In this document: piece by piece, positions 16,542 through 25,537 of the stretch
Numbering within the stretch: position 1 is the first letter of the stretch
Layout: every line of letters begins with the position of its first letter
Source: Psychroflexus planctonicus
GTDB lineage: Bacteria; Bacteroidota; Bacteroidia; Flavobacteriales; Flavobacteriaceae
Assembly (NCBI RefSeq): GCF_014640195.1
Contig: NZ_BMGM01000007.1
Location: 62,001-126,000 of the forward strand
DNA length: 64,000 nucleotides
Reading direction: 5' to 3'
Program-made: the position numbers and the translations under genes
Notes under the pieces: generated by a model
Database searches by the model: none
What the model saw: the letters and a program-made list of their open reading frames with translations, nothing else
What the model was told of the DNA's origin: nothing

Positions 16542-16850
16542 ATGGAGGCAAGTTGTAAACATATTCAAATCCTGAGTACTAGGTATCCACATCGATTATT
16601 TAAGCAATACATACTAAATGCAGAAGATGTATTGAAGTTATGCCAATTTTTAAAAAATGAATTCAGAGACTTAACAAACTTAAAAATTGAATCTTCTACT
16701 TGCCAAATAAGCATTGTATTTCATTCGAAATCAACCAGTATTTCTGATGTATGGACAGCTTTGCATCTTTATTTGAAAATACCTTATCTAGATTCGGCAC
16801 GCTTTCTGTATGTGAAAAATGAAATTGATTTAGCTAATAATCAAACATAA
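16542..16850 (+). CDS. Orphan small protein (102 aa), function unknown
   Basis: An open frame with mixed alpha/beta character, three cysteines and no signal peptide. Residues 15-60 look helical (HRLFKQYILNAEDVLKLCQFL), then strands (CQISIVFHSKS) and another helix. I do not recognise a family. ATG 16542 is preferred to the TTG at 16539. The AAGTAAATTG upstream offers little ribosome-binding signal, and only a poor -7 match (TAGTTTAA) is present. The gene lies in a looser accessory stretch with a gene remnant behind it, so it may itself be a relic. Confidence 0.5.
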   Translation: MEASCKHIQILSTRYPHRLFKQYILNAEDVLKLCQFLKNEFRDLTNLKIESSTCQISIVFHSKSTSISDVWTALHLYLKIPYLDSARFLYVKNEIDLANNQT

Positions 16851-16883
16851 TATTAGATCTCCTGTATTATAGGTACAAGGTAA

Positions 16884-17003
16884 AAATACTATTTTGGTAA
16901 GGATGGATTAAGAGTTGATAAAACAAATTTCCAACGATGGCTAACTGTCCATCTAGATTTGCTTTATGAAGATGTGGAAAATGATTTTGTAATCTTGTAT
17001 TAG
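16884..17003 (+). pseudogene. Short coding remnant without a start codon (39 codons)
   Basis: After a stop at 16881-16883 the frame stays open to a TAG at 17001-17003 and reads like real protein (KYYFGKDGLRVDKTNF near the start, then WLTVHLDLLYEDVEND). There is no ATG, GTG or well-placed TTG to begin it. It could be the end of a gene whose front was lost, perhaps related to the small gene just upstream. The family is not recognised. Confidence 0.35.
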
Positions 17004-17102
17004 CTATACATTTGCTGTTTTATAACTAAGTATTACATTATTTGGCTTATAGAAATTTCAGCAAAAAGGCTCAAAACTAAGAAGTAAACTAAGATTCTAA
17101 TT

Positions 17103-18962
17103 TTATCTTTTTAAAGTAATGTTACCGGTTTTTTTCTCTCCATACTTACTGGTAAACAAAAACCAATAATCATTTGTAGGAAGCATTTTCCCCTTATACA
17201 TTCCATTCCAGCCAGGATCGTAGTAAGGGTTAAAATCGAAAAGTAGTTTTCCGAATCTATCGAATATTTTTATGTTCGATTCTTTCTTCACCTTTTCAGA
17301 AATTCCACTTATATTCCAATAATCGTTGTATCCATCGTTATTTGGTGTAAAAAAATTTGGAAAAGATATGCTTGCTAAAGATTCATTATTCCTAAAACAG
17401 TCAGTTTTTATATAAAAATTTGAAATAGAAAAACATCCTTTTGCATCTATAACCTTGACAAAAATTTCTTTAATAAAATCTTCTAAGTAGTATAGGTTAG
17501 AAATTTCATTGTTGCCTAAATTAGCATCGTCATAAGACAAAAAATAAGATACAGATAAATTAGTATCGCCTAGCGTAATATGGTCTTCTATATCATTTAA
17601 ATCGAAATAGCCAATGTTTCCATCAAAATAGCAAACATCCAAAATTGTGGGAGAATCTATTGTAGACATGGGAAGTACTTCTGGAGCTGCTTCATTAAAA
17701 ATCTGAAATTTTTCATAAACATAGCAGCCACTATCATTCTTTTCTACCCTAACAAAAATATTTTCGATATTTGCGATACTTTGGTATTGTATGTCTATCG
17801 GTACAGCTTCAGGGTTTATTTCAGGATCTATATTGTAATAGTTAAAGGATAAATTATCATTGCTATTAACTTGCATTTGATTAGAAACTTGATTGAAATC
17901 GAAAATATTGTAAGTACTGTTTAAACAAAGTTTTAAATCTTCTGGCTCATTGATATTTGGATATGCAGTTATATTAATTTGAACGGGGAAAACATCAAAA
18001 AAACCAGTTAAAGCATCTTCTATTCTTACATAAAAAATTTGGTTGTATCCTTCATTAAATGTCCAATCTCCATCAATTGGGTCTATATTATTTTGAGCAT
18101 TATTCATGCTAAGGTGAGTTGATGTATTAAATTGTACCGCTTCATGTAAGCCAGCAGCTCCATACCATTCGTCTTCAGGGTTTTCGTTTATTACAACATC
18201 TGTAAATGTAAAAGTTTCAACGTCAATTTCGTATAATTTTTCATTTGTAACACCATATAGTTTGCCTAATTCTGAAGCCAAGCCGTAGGTTTTATCTGGA
18301 ATCTGACCTAAGTCTATATGAGAAACATAATTGTTATTATCGTCTAAGGTTACTTCATAAAGTCTATAATTTGATAATTTCCAAGCGATATACATTTTAT
18401 CGTTCAACAAAACAAAATCGCCTCCAGAGGTACCAAATTCAAAGTTATGCCAAACTTCGCTATCTATAGTATCATCATCAAAATTTAATTCTGTCCGGTA
18501 AACATTTGATGAATTACCATATCCATAATACAGGTAACCTAAATCATCAAAAGACAATGAATTAATTTGAAAGAAATAATTTATGTACATGGGAAAATAT
18601 TCGCAATTTTCTTCTGATCTTAAAATATTACCAAAACAAAGGAAAATTTCTTTATCTAAATCAACTGCAATATCGGTTAAAGGATAACCTAAAGCGCACA
18701 AAATACTAATGTTTGGGTTTGTTGATGGAGAATCGATTTCTATAATATTTCCATCCGAAGTTGATATTAAAATTTGTTCTTTGTAATAATCTTCTGTTTC
18801 TCCTATATTTTGAAGTACATATTTTTCAATTTCATCAATTCCTAATGTTATAGAGCCTGATTCGTTACAAATGTTAATTTCAAAATTTTGCGCAAAGAGG
18901 GTGTTAAAGTTGAAAAAAATTAAGGTAAATATTTTTAAAAAGCGGATTGATTGAACAGTCAT
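17103..18962 (-). CDS. Secreted protein with type IX secretion type-B C-terminal domain
   Basis: This is a 619-residue exported protein. Residues 1-24 are a signal peptide (IFTLIFFNFNTLFAQ). The C-terminal 90 residues form the gliding-motility-type T9SS sorting domain: SFPNFFTPNNDGYNDYW near 530-546, IKIFDRFGKLLF near 560-571, GWNGMYKGKMLPTNDYWF, ending in ITLKR. The middle (about 130-300) has repeated strands that may form a beta-propeller, followed by repeats spaced by acidic and Tyr-rich strands (about 330-520). It should pass the outer membrane by the T9SS and stay on the surface. Ligand or function is unknown; adhesion is one possibility. Confidence 0.85.
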   Translation of the reverse strand: MTVQSIRFLKIFTLIFFNFNTLFAQNFEINICNESGSITLGIDEIEKYVLQNIGETEDYYKEQILISTSDGNIIEIDSPSTNPNISILCALGYPLTDIAVDLDKEIFLCFGNILRSEENCEYFPMYINYFFQINSLSFDDLGYLYYGYGNSSNVYRTELNFDDDTIDSEVWHNFEFGTSGGDFVLLNDKMYIAWKLSNYRLYEVTLDDNNNYVSHIDLGQIPDKTYGLASELGKLYGVTNEKLYEIDVETFTFTDVVINENPEDEWYGAAGLHEAVQFNTSTHLSMNNAQNNIDPIDGDWTFNEGYNQIFYVRIEDALTGFFDVFPVQINITAYPNINEPEDLKLCLNSTYNIFDFNQVSNQMQVNSNDNLSFNYYNIDPEINPEAVPIDIQYQSIANIENIFVRVEKNDSGCYVYEKFQIFNEAAPEVLPMSTIDSPTILDVCYFDGNIGYFDLNDIEDHITLGDTNLSVSYFLSYDDANLGNNEISNLYYLEDFIKEIFVKVIDAKGCFSISNFYIKTDCFRNNESLASISFPNFFTPNNDGYNDYWNISGISEKVKKESNIKIFDRFGKLLFDFNPYYDPGWNGMYKGKMLPTNDYWFLFTSKYGEKKTGNITLKR

Positions 18963-19266
18963 ATTATTAATCGGTTTAGTGAAATTAATTGATTATTTGC
19001 TATGAAATGAATAATAGGTGTCCCTTGTTCATTGACGAATATCTAATCATTTACTAGGATTATCTGCTAAATTAAATGTTTTTTACTTTTAAATCAATTA
19101 TGGTTTTTCTTTCAATATATACAAACTAAGTATAATTATTGTAAGTGGATTAATACTGCATCACCTGAAAATACTAAAGTATATAAATCATTAAAAATAA
19201 CTACCAAGGACCAAATTAAAACTGTACCTGTAGATTTAAAAGGGTATTTTATGTCTGAACAATCCC
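18963..19266. other. Gene-free spacer (304 bases)
   Basis: An AT-rich gap between the T9SS protein gene and the outer-membrane barrel gene. No open frame of note, hairpin terminator, -7 box with good placement or repeat was found. Confidence 0.5.
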
Positions 19267-20493
19267 TTAAAAAAGTTGATACCCAAAAACAAAACCTATA
19301 CTTCCATCAGCATCAACCGACACTAAATTATCAAGAGCAGATTGCTTAGAAATATAATAATTTAATGAAAATAAATATTTTTTATTAAAAGTTGCTCCTA
19401 AACCAATTATAAAACTACTTTTCTTATATTTTTGTTTACCTTCATTGTTCTGTGGTACTTTTAAAGATGCTTCTCCTCCTAAAAAGACATTATATGCATA
19501 AGCTGCACTTAGAAATAATTCAGTCTTATCATTAATTTCAAGATACCTTCTTATACCAATAGGCATTTCTAAAATCATTAGTTCTAGACCTGGTTCATAG
19601 TTTGATGGATTTAATAAGTCTTGGTATAATCCACCATCGTAAGATGAACTACCTGCCTGAGTGTACTGAAAATTAGGTTGCACAAACAAACGCCACTTAT
19701 CTACATCATTTGTGTATGTGAACTCGGCATCAAAGCCTAATGCATAAGAAAATTGGCTACTAAAAGGATCTTCTCTTCTATACAGTTCTTCTCCAGCATA
19801 AATATAACCAACACTTGAAGTGATTTTTGGTGTGTAAAATCCACCAATAATAGCTTTTAAATCAACTTCCACTTTTCTTCTATCCTTAAAAAAGTTAGCA
19901 TACACAAAATTTTTACATTCAAAATAATCTTTGAAAAATCCAACTAAACTCTCTGCATTGTATTTTATTTCGGCGTATTTACTAACGTTAAAACCTTCGC
20001 AGAATAAATGTTCATATAGTTGTTTTTGAAATTCTCTATTCTTGGCAAATTTTGATTTTTCTTCTGCAAACTTTAATAAATGAAGTTGGTTCTCACTGCT
20101 GAAGAAAAAAATGTCTTGTTTATCTTCAAGAACATATAATGTTTTATCAGATTCTAACAATACTTTTAAAAATAGTTGTTCTCCTTCTTTTCTAATTAAA
20201 TTAAGTTGATCGTCAAACACATTAACATTCAAAGTAAAGCGTTTGTAGTAATGATCTGTTTCGTAAAGTTTAAATTCAGTGACATCTTCAATCCCTTTAG
20301 TTGTAAATTTTGCATCACTATTATCCTTAAATTCGAAACTTACAGGGGTTTTTACCCAAGGTTTATACCTAATTAATCCTTCTGTCTTTTCTCCTTTATT
20401 ATCTATAAAATAGCCTTCTTTTAAATAAACTTGTGCATAGATATTGACAGAAGTTAGTAAGGTAATGCCTAAGTAGATGAGTTTGTTTTTCAA
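19267..20493 (-). CDS. Outer-membrane beta-barrel protein (TTG start)
   Basis: A 408-residue protein with a signal peptide (about 1-20, ending NIYAQ). Residues 25-180 form a soluble domain that begins with a KEGYFIDNKGEKTEG strand. The C-terminal 210 residues alternate aromatic strands and turns (VEVDLKAIIGGFYTP near 208, WRLFVQPNFQYTQAG near 269) and end in FVFGYQLF, typical of an outer-membrane barrel of the OmpW/porin-like type. The start is a TTG: an in-frame TAA lies three codons upstream and no ATG precedes the signal peptide. A good promoter is present. Confidence 0.8.
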   Translation of the reverse strand: MKNKLIYLGITLLTSVNIYAQVYLKEGYFIDNKGEKTEGLIRYKPWVKTPVSFEFKDNSDAKFTTKGIEDVTEFKLYETDHYYKRFTLNVNVFDDQLNLIRKEGEQLFLKVLLESDKTLYVLEDKQDIFFFSSENQLHLLKFAEEKSKFAKNREFQKQLYEHLFCEGFNVSKYAEIKYNAESLVGFFKDYFECKNFVYANFFKDRRKVEVDLKAIIGGFYTPKITSSVGYIYAGEELYRREDPFSSQFSYALGFDAEFTYTNDVDKWRLFVQPNFQYTQAGSSSYDGGLYQDLLNPSNYEPGLELMILEMPIGIRRYLEINDKTELFLSAAYAYNVFLGGEASLKVPQNNEGKQKYKKSSFIIGLGATFNKKYLFSLNYYISKQSALDNLVSVDADGSIGFVFGYQLF

Positions 20494-20518
20494 AATAAGT
20501 TAGAATTAAATTTCACAA

Positions 20519-20526
20519 CAAACTTA
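20519..20526 (-). promoter_or_regulatory. -7 box (TAAGTTTG, minus strand) for the outer-membrane barrel gene
   Basis: An exact TAnnTTTG match with TTTG 17 bases further upstream. It leaves 25 bases to the TTG start at 20493 and supports that start. Confidence 0.6.
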
Positions 20527-20675
20527 TCATTTTTTATGAAAATCAAAATAATGTCTTTAAGTTTTATTTAAAGTTGTTTATTTAACGATAGTTGAATAAG
20601 TGTTTATTTGTTTATTCTCAAATATGTAAGCATACAAAGTTGAATCCCAGATGAAGTTTCAATTTGAGAATTACA

Positions 20676-20711
20676 CATAAAAAAAGCTCCAACTTTTTAA
20701 GTTGAAGCTTT
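20676..20711 (-). terminator. Intrinsic terminator after tRNA-Val
   Basis: On the minus strand AAAGCTTCAACTT pairs with AAGTTGGAGCTTT (13 pairs, one G-U) around a three-base loop, followed by seven T. It starts two bases after the tRNA discriminator base. Confidence 0.85.
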
Positions 20712-20712
20712 G

Positions 20713-20787
20713 TGGGCGCAGAGGGAGTCGAACCCCCGACCTTCTGGGTGTAAACCAGACGCTCTAAACCAACTGAGCTATGCGCCC
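20713..20787 (-). tRNA. tRNA-Val (anticodon UAC)
   Basis: The minus strand folds as a complete cloverleaf: acceptor GGGCGCA/TGCGCCC (7 pairs), D-arm GCTC/GAGC, anticodon stem TCTGG/CCAGA with loop TTTACAC, and T-arm GGGGG TTCGACT CCCTC. The anticodon TAC decodes GUA valine. The discriminator base is A, and the 3' CCA is not encoded. It stands alone with its own promoter and terminator. Confidence 0.97.
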
Positions 20788-20803
20788 TTCTCAATTGCGA
20801 GTG

Positions 20804-20811
20804 CAAATATA
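20804..20811 (-). promoter_or_regulatory. -7 box (TATATTTG, minus strand) for tRNA-Val
   Basis: An exact TAnnTTTG match with TTTG 18 bases upstream. Transcription should start about ten bases before the tRNA. Confidence 0.65.
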
Positions 20812-20862
20812 ATTCAAATTTCAAGATTGCAAAATTTTTATTTTGATTTTTTTGAAAATATT

Positions 20863-22092
20863 TTAGGCTTCTTTAATATACGTTAGCAAGTCTGCAACTA
20901 TAAAGGTGCTGCCACCTACAAAAACCAAGTCATCTTTAGTTGAAGCCAATAATGCTGCTTGATAAGCTTCTTTTACTGAAGCGTAACAAAATCCCTGAAA
21001 ACCAATTTTTTGCGCTTCACTAAATAGGATTTCGCTAGAAAGTGCACGTGGAATTTCAGGCTGACAAAAATAATACTTCGCTGACTTAGGCAATAAAGCT
21101 AAAATGGAAGCTACATCTTTATCGTTTACCATCCCAAAAACGATGTGCAGCTGCTTAAAGGATTCTTTAGCCAATTCTTCTGCAATTAATTTTATACCTG
21201 CCACATTATGTCCTGTGTCGCAAATTACTTTAGGTTGTTCTTGCAAAATTTGCCAACGACCTAGCAAACCGGTGTTTTCTTTGACTTTTTCTATGCCTTT
21301 CTGAATTGCTTCTTCGCTTAAGTTGAATTGCTTCTCTAGAACTAATAAACACTCAGCTAAAGTGTTTAAATTTTTTTGCTGATACTTTACCTGACTAGTG
21401 TATCTAATTTTTGATGAAGCTTGATTGGTTAGAAAAAGTGACGCATCAACACTACTTGCTTTTTCTTCAAAAACAGGAAAAGTTTCAGGGTGAAATTCAC
21501 CAATTACAACTGGAGTATTGGGTTTAATAATTCCTGCTTTTTCTCCTGCAATTTTGGTTAACGTGTTTCCTAATAAAGCAGTATGATCTAATGAAATATT
21601 GGTAATTACAGATAATTCGGGTTCTATAATATTGGTAGAATCTAATCTTCCACCAAGACCTACTTCAATAATGGCAATGTCTACTTTATTTTCTGCAAAG
21701 TGCGAAAATGCCATACCTACAGTCATTTCAAAGAAGGAAAGTTGCTGTTTTTTCATGAAATCTTGATGCTTCACAACAAAGTCAATCACATTTTGTTCAG
21801 TAATTAATTCACCATTAATTTTGATGCGTTCCCGAAAGTCTATTAAATGAGGTGATGTGTACAAACCAACTTTATAGCCGGCTTCTTGAAAAACAGAAGC
21901 CAATAAATGGCTAACCGAACCTTTTCCGTTAGTTCCTCCAACATGAATAGATTTGAATTTGTTTTCAGGCTTCTGTAAGTAATCTGAAAAAGCAATGCTA
22001 TTATCTAAATTGGCTTTGTAAGCTGCTTTTCCTTGGCGCTGATACATGGGTAGTTGGCTAAATAACCAATTGATGCACTCTTGATAATTCAT
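20863..22092 (-). CDS. folC: Bifunctional folylpolyglutamate/dihydrofolate synthase
   Basis: A 409-residue Mur-ligase-family enzyme. It has the P-loop VGGTNGKGSV near 50-59, LYTSPHLIDFRERI near 76-89, EVGLGGRLDSTN near 142-153 and the C-terminal glutamate-ligase domain with ICDTGHNVAG near 290. FolC adds glutamate to folates and, in many bacteria, also makes dihydrofolate. The gene begins six bases after tonB and is the last gene of the exbB-exbD-tonB-folC operon. Confidence 0.95.
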   Translation of the reverse strand: MNYQECINWLFSQLPMYQRQGKAAYKANLDNSIAFSDYLQKPENKFKSIHVGGTNGKGSVSHLLASVFQEAGYKVGLYTSPHLIDFRERIKINGELITEQNVIDFVVKHQDFMKKQQLSFFEMTVGMAFSHFAENKVDIAIIEVGLGGRLDSTNIIEPELSVITNISLDHTALLGNTLTKIAGEKAGIIKPNTPVVIGEFHPETFPVFEEKASSVDASLFLTNQASSKIRYTSQVKYQQKNLNTLAECLLVLEKQFNLSEEAIQKGIEKVKENTGLLGRWQILQEQPKVICDTGHNVAGIKLIAEELAKESFKQLHIVFGMVNDKDVASILALLPKSAKYYFCQPEIPRALSSEILFSEAQKIGFQGFCYASVKEAYQAALLASTKDDLVFVGGSTFIVADLLTYIKEA

Positions 22093-22098
22093 CTAAAA

Positions 22099-22983
22099 TT
22101 ATTCAGAAAGTCTAAATACGTATGTGATATAGCCTATTTGTCTAGTTGGAGCATTCAAATCCTTATTGAATTTTGTATTCCTTGCAGCTCGTTCAGCTGG
22201 CTCTAGCAAACAACTGCTGGTATTGGTTGTTCCTTTAACTCCTGCTTTTGCTCGAACAACTTCGCCGTTTTGGTTTACTTCAATTTCTACCACAACTTCA
22301 CCAGTTTCATTACATTCTTGTACATATTTTGTTTTAGCAAGTGCTTTTCTTCCTCCTAAACGGTAGTTTCCATCGCCGTCTATTCCTGTTCCAGTTCCGT
22401 AATAGGATTTTGCATCAGGATTGCCATCAGGATCGCCTTTGTCTCCAGCTTTATCATCATCTCCTTCACCTTCTGCATCGGCACCATCTTGCTCATCTCC
22501 TGACAGCATGCTTTCCATTGCATCGGTAACATCTTTATTAGGTTGTGGGTCTGGTTCTTTTTCAGGAACTTCCTCTACTGGTTCTTCTTCAGGAATTTCT
22601 TCTACTTCTTCTTTTTGTTCTTCTTCTTGTTTCTCTTCAACGGGTTCTTCCGTTTCTTCTTTAGGATCTTCTTTTTCTTCAATCACTGGGGCATCTTCTT
22701 CATTTTGAGTAGCTACATCTTCAACTACTTCATCTGTAGTAGAACTCGTTTCTTGCGGAGTGGGCTCAGGTGTGTTTTGCTGTGGTGATGTTTTTACAGG
22801 TTCAGTAGGCTGCTCATCTCCTGCTCCATAATCTGTAGTCCCGAAGTTAATTGCGATACCGCTTTCTGGTGGTGGATCTAAATATTTCAAGCCAGCTAAA
22901 AACAAGAAAATGATAAGCAGCACATACAAGATGCTGGTTATTATAAAGGATTTTTTCTGATGTTTTGTTTCTAAAAAGGCCAT
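22099..22983 (-). CDS. tonB: TonB-family energy transducer
   Basis: Residues 13-33 form the single N-terminal transmembrane helix (SFIITSILYVLLIIFLFLAG). A long periplasmic linker (about 50-190) is dominated by Glu, Pro, Asp and Gln instead of the Lys-Pro repeats of enterobacterial TonB. The C-terminal domain (about 215-294) carries VVVEIEVNQNGEVVRAKAGV and NTSSCLLEPAERAARNTKF and ends ITYVFRLSE, the flavobacterial TonB type. It transmits the proton-motive force from ExbB/ExbD to outer-membrane transporters. The gene is one base from exbD. Confidence 0.9.
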   Translation of the reverse strand: MAFLETKHQKKSFIITSILYVLLIIFLFLAGLKYLDPPPESGIAINFGTTDYGAGDEQPTEPVKTSPQQNTPEPTPQETSSTTDEVVEDVATQNEEDAPVIEEKEDPKEETEEPVEEKQEEEQKEEVEEIPEEEPVEEVPEKEPDPQPNKDVTDAMESMLSGDEQDGADAEGEGDDDKAGDKGDPDGNPDAKSYYGTGTGIDGDGNYRLGGRKALAKTKYVQECNETGEVVVEIEVNQNGEVVRAKAGVKGTTNTSSCLLEPAERAARNTKFNKDLNAPTRQIGYITYVFRLSE

Positions 22984-22984
22984 T

Positions 22985-23377
22985 TTAATTCGGCTTTACC
23001 GCTAAAATAATTTTAAAACGATTTTTGTTAGCAATATCCATTACACTTACAGCATTTTCAATTGGAACACCTTCGGCTGCTCGCAAAATAATGGTTGGTT
23101 CTTCAATTCCTTTTAATCTTGCTTTTAATACTGATTCTAATTGACTTTTATTCACTTTTTCTTCGTTCACATAAAAATCTAAAGATTCGGTTATGCTCAC
23201 TGAAAGATTTTGTTGGTTGGTGGATTTTCCTTTTGCCTTGGGCAAAATTAAGTCTAAGGCTTCTGGTGTTATAACTGGCGAAGTAAGCATGAAAAAAACC
23301 AGCAAAAGAAAAACAATGTCCGTCATAGAAGACATGCTAAACTCTGGACTTACTTTATTTCTTCCGCGTAAATTCAT
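22985..23377 (-). CDS. exbD: ExbD/TolR biopolymer transport protein
   Basis: A 130-residue protein with the ExbD layout: a short cytosolic start (MNLRGRNKVSPEFSMSSMTDIVFLL), one transmembrane helix with the conserved Asp in the proton path (MTDIVFLLLVFFMLTSP, about 18-34), and a periplasmic domain that ends IILAVKPN. It works with ExbB and TonB. The gene is one base from both neighbours, as usual in this cluster. Confidence 0.95.
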   Translation of the reverse strand: MNLRGRNKVSPEFSMSSMTDIVFLLLVFFMLTSPVITPEALDLILPKAKGKSTNQQNLSVSITESLDFYVNEEKVNKSQLESVLKARLKGIEEPTIILRAAEGVPIENAVSVMDIANKNRFKIILAVKPN

Positions 23378-23378
23378 C

Positions 23379-24065
23379 TTAAGTAGGTTCGTTTAATAAA
23401 TCTAAGAAATCCACCGCTGTAGTTTCCATTTGATGAACTACTTTATCGGTTTTTACCACCAAGTGATTATATCCCATATAAGCAATAATTCCAACTACTA
23501 AACCACAAACAGTAGTTGTCATAGCGGTGTAAATGCCTTCTGCTAATAAACCCATTTCGGCTTGACCGCTGCTTGTTGCTAATTCATGAAAAGCTAAAAC
23601 CATACCAATTACTGTTCCTAAAAACCCAATCATAGGTGCAGCTCCTGCAATGGTAGCTAATATGGCTACATTTTTTTCAAGTTTATACACTTCTAATCGA
23701 CCAGCGTTTTCAATAGCGGTATTAATATCTTCTAATGGGCTTCCAATTCTGGAAATTCCTTTAGCGGTTAATCTTGCAACAGGAGAATTTTCCTGAGCAC
23801 AGCGTACTTTAGCAGATTCTATATTTCCGGTAGTTACGGCATCTCGAATTTGCGCCATAAAATTTTTATCTGTTTTTGAAGCTGCTCGAACAGCAAAAAG
23901 ACGTTCAAAATAAATGTAAATGGCTGCAAAAAGCAACACGCATAAAATGCTAATAATAATTGCACCTCCTGTGCCACTTCTAAAAAGTAAATCGAATAAA
24001 ACCAGTTTTTCTTCAGTGGTTTCGTCTGCTACTTCTGCAACATCTTGAATGAGATATGTAAGCAT
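23379..24065 (-). CDS. exbB: ExbB/TolQ/MotA-type proton channel protein
   Basis: A 228-residue protein with three hydrophobic segments: about 32-54 (IIISILCVLLFAAIYIYF), 128-150 (ATIAGAAPMIGFLGTVIGMVLAF) and 172-195 (TAMTTTVCGLVVGIIAYMGY). The second and third carry the ExbB signatures GxIGFLGTVxG and GIYTAMTTTVCGLVVGI. With ExbD it forms the inner-membrane channel that powers TonB. It is the first gene of the operon. No exact -7 box was found, only TACTTTAG-like sequence near 24096. Confidence 0.95.
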   Translation of the reverse strand: MLTYLIQDVAEVADETTEEKLVLFDLLFRSGTGGAIIISILCVLLFAAIYIYFERLFAVRAASKTDKNFMAQIRDAVTTGNIESAKVRCAQENSPVARLTAKGISRIGSPLEDINTAIENAGRLEVYKLEKNVAILATIAGAAPMIGFLGTVIGMVLAFHELATSSGQAEMGLLAEGIYTAMTTTVCGLVVGIIAYMGYNHLVVKTDKVVHQMETTAVDFLDLLNEPT

Positions 24066-24130
24066 AGTTAAATTGAGTTATTGTGTAATTAAAACGCTAA
24101 AGTAATTAATAAATTTTGCGAGACTTCAAA

Positions 24131-25516
24131 TTAAGCATAGAAAAACTTTTCGATAATGATAAACACGCCTGCGCCAGCCAAGAAGCCGACCAAAGCTAAC
24201 CAAGCAATTTTCTTTAAATACCAAATAAAGTCTATTTTTTCCATACCCATGGCAGCCACACCAGCAGCAGATCCGATGACCAATAAACTACCTCCAGTTC
24301 CAGCTGAATAAGCAATAAAATGCCAAATAGGATGATCAATTTCATAGGTATACATTCCCATGGTGGCTGCAACCATGGGTACATTATCAATTAAAGCTGA
24401 CAAAGCACCTAATAACAAAACCACTACATCCATATTTGGAATAGCAACCGAAATAGATTCTGCTGCATAACGCAATGCACCTACTTCTTCTCCATTAATG
24501 CTTCCCCAAACTACACTTTCTAAAACACCAACAGCTAATAAAATTCCTAAGAAAAATAAAATACTTGAAAATTCAATTTTAGAAAGTGCTTTGTGTGTAG
24601 AATACACATGCTTCTGATTTCTAGGTAAATTTTTCTCTGGTTTTACATATTCTGAAACCATCCATACTACGCCTAAACTAAACATCATTCCTAAATAGGG
24701 TGGCAATCCTGTAATCCCTTTAAAAATAGGAACAAAGGCAATAGCTGCTAATCCAGTCCATAGCATTTTCTTACTGCTTAGTAAACGATGCGCTTCTACA
24801 TCGGCAATTAGTTCCTTTCGTATAGCTTTCCCCCGAAAAGGTTTCAAATATCCTGCGATAAAAAAAGGAACCACAAAACAAACCAAGGATGGTAAAATCA
24901 AGTATTCAGACAATCCTACAGCAGTAACCTTTCCGCCAATCCATAACATGGTTGTGGTTACATCTCCTATTGGTGACCATGCACCACCTGCATTGGCTGC
25001 AATAATTATCATTCCAGCAAACCAAATCCTGTAACTTCGTTTTACAAGGATTTTTCTTAGTAAGGTTACTAAAATAATGGTAGCGGTAAGGTTGTCTATA
25101 ATAGCTGAAAGAACAAAGGCCAAAATCCCCATTGCCCATAATAATCTACGCTTATTTTTATGCGTAATCATGTTTTTGATAATGGCAAAACCACGGTGTA
25201 AATCAATAATTTCTACAATGGTCATCGCGCCGATTAAAAAGAAAAGAATTTCTGCGGCAGCACTAAAATGATAAATTAAATTACGCTTAAACCCGTATAG
25301 TTGCTCTTCTTCTTCACCAGAAGTTAAATTATACACATCTCCATAATGGTCAACAATAGATAACCATCCTTCATTAAAACCAAAAGCTAGAACAGCCCAC
25401 ATTAAAGTTCCCATTAGCAAAGCAGGAACTGCTTTATCTAATTTTAAGTTGTGTTCTAAAGTAATAGACAAATAACCTACTACAAAAATTACGATCAGAA
25501 GCGTTGCTATACTCAT
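24131..25516 (-). CDS. nhaD: NhaD-type sodium/proton antiporter
   Basis: A 461-residue, strongly hydrophobic protein (about 12 helices) of the ArsB/NhaD ion-transporter superfamily. Recognisable segments are AFVLSAIIDNLTATIILVTLL near 133-153, ANAGGAWSPIGDVTTTMLWIGG near 177-198 and LGALSALIDNVPMVAATMGMY near 372-392. The paired IDN motifs are typical of this family. NhaD exports Na+ in exchange for protons, which suits a marine cell. It is co-transcribed with the amino-acid dehydrogenase gene (21-base gap). Confidence 0.93.
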   Translation of the reverse strand: MSIATLLIVIFVVGYLSITLEHNLKLDKAVPALLMGTLMWAVLAFGFNEGWLSIVDHYGDVYNLTSGEEEEQLYGFKRNLIYHFSAAAEILFFLIGAMTIVEIIDLHRGFAIIKNMITHKNKRRLLWAMGILAFVLSAIIDNLTATIILVTLLRKILVKRSYRIWFAGMIIIAANAGGAWSPIGDVTTTMLWIGGKVTAVGLSEYLILPSLVCFVVPFFIAGYLKPFRGKAIRKELIADVEAHRLLSSKKMLWTGLAAIAFVPIFKGITGLPPYLGMMFSLGVVWMVSEYVKPEKNLPRNQKHVYSTHKALSKIEFSSILFFLGILLAVGVLESVVWGSINGEEVGALRYAAESISVAIPNMDVVVLLLGALSALIDNVPMVAATMGMYTYEIDHPIWHFIAYSAGTGGSLLVIGSAAGVAAMGMEKIDFIWYLKKIAWLALVGFLAGAGVFIIIEKFFYA

Positions 25517-25537
25517 GCTATAAAGTTGTTTTTCATA

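Noticed and set aside
22421-22708. Ser-rich 95-codon open frame opposite tonB
   Set aside because: It is the complement of the Glu/Pro-rich TonB linker; the low-complexity codons create open frames on both strands.
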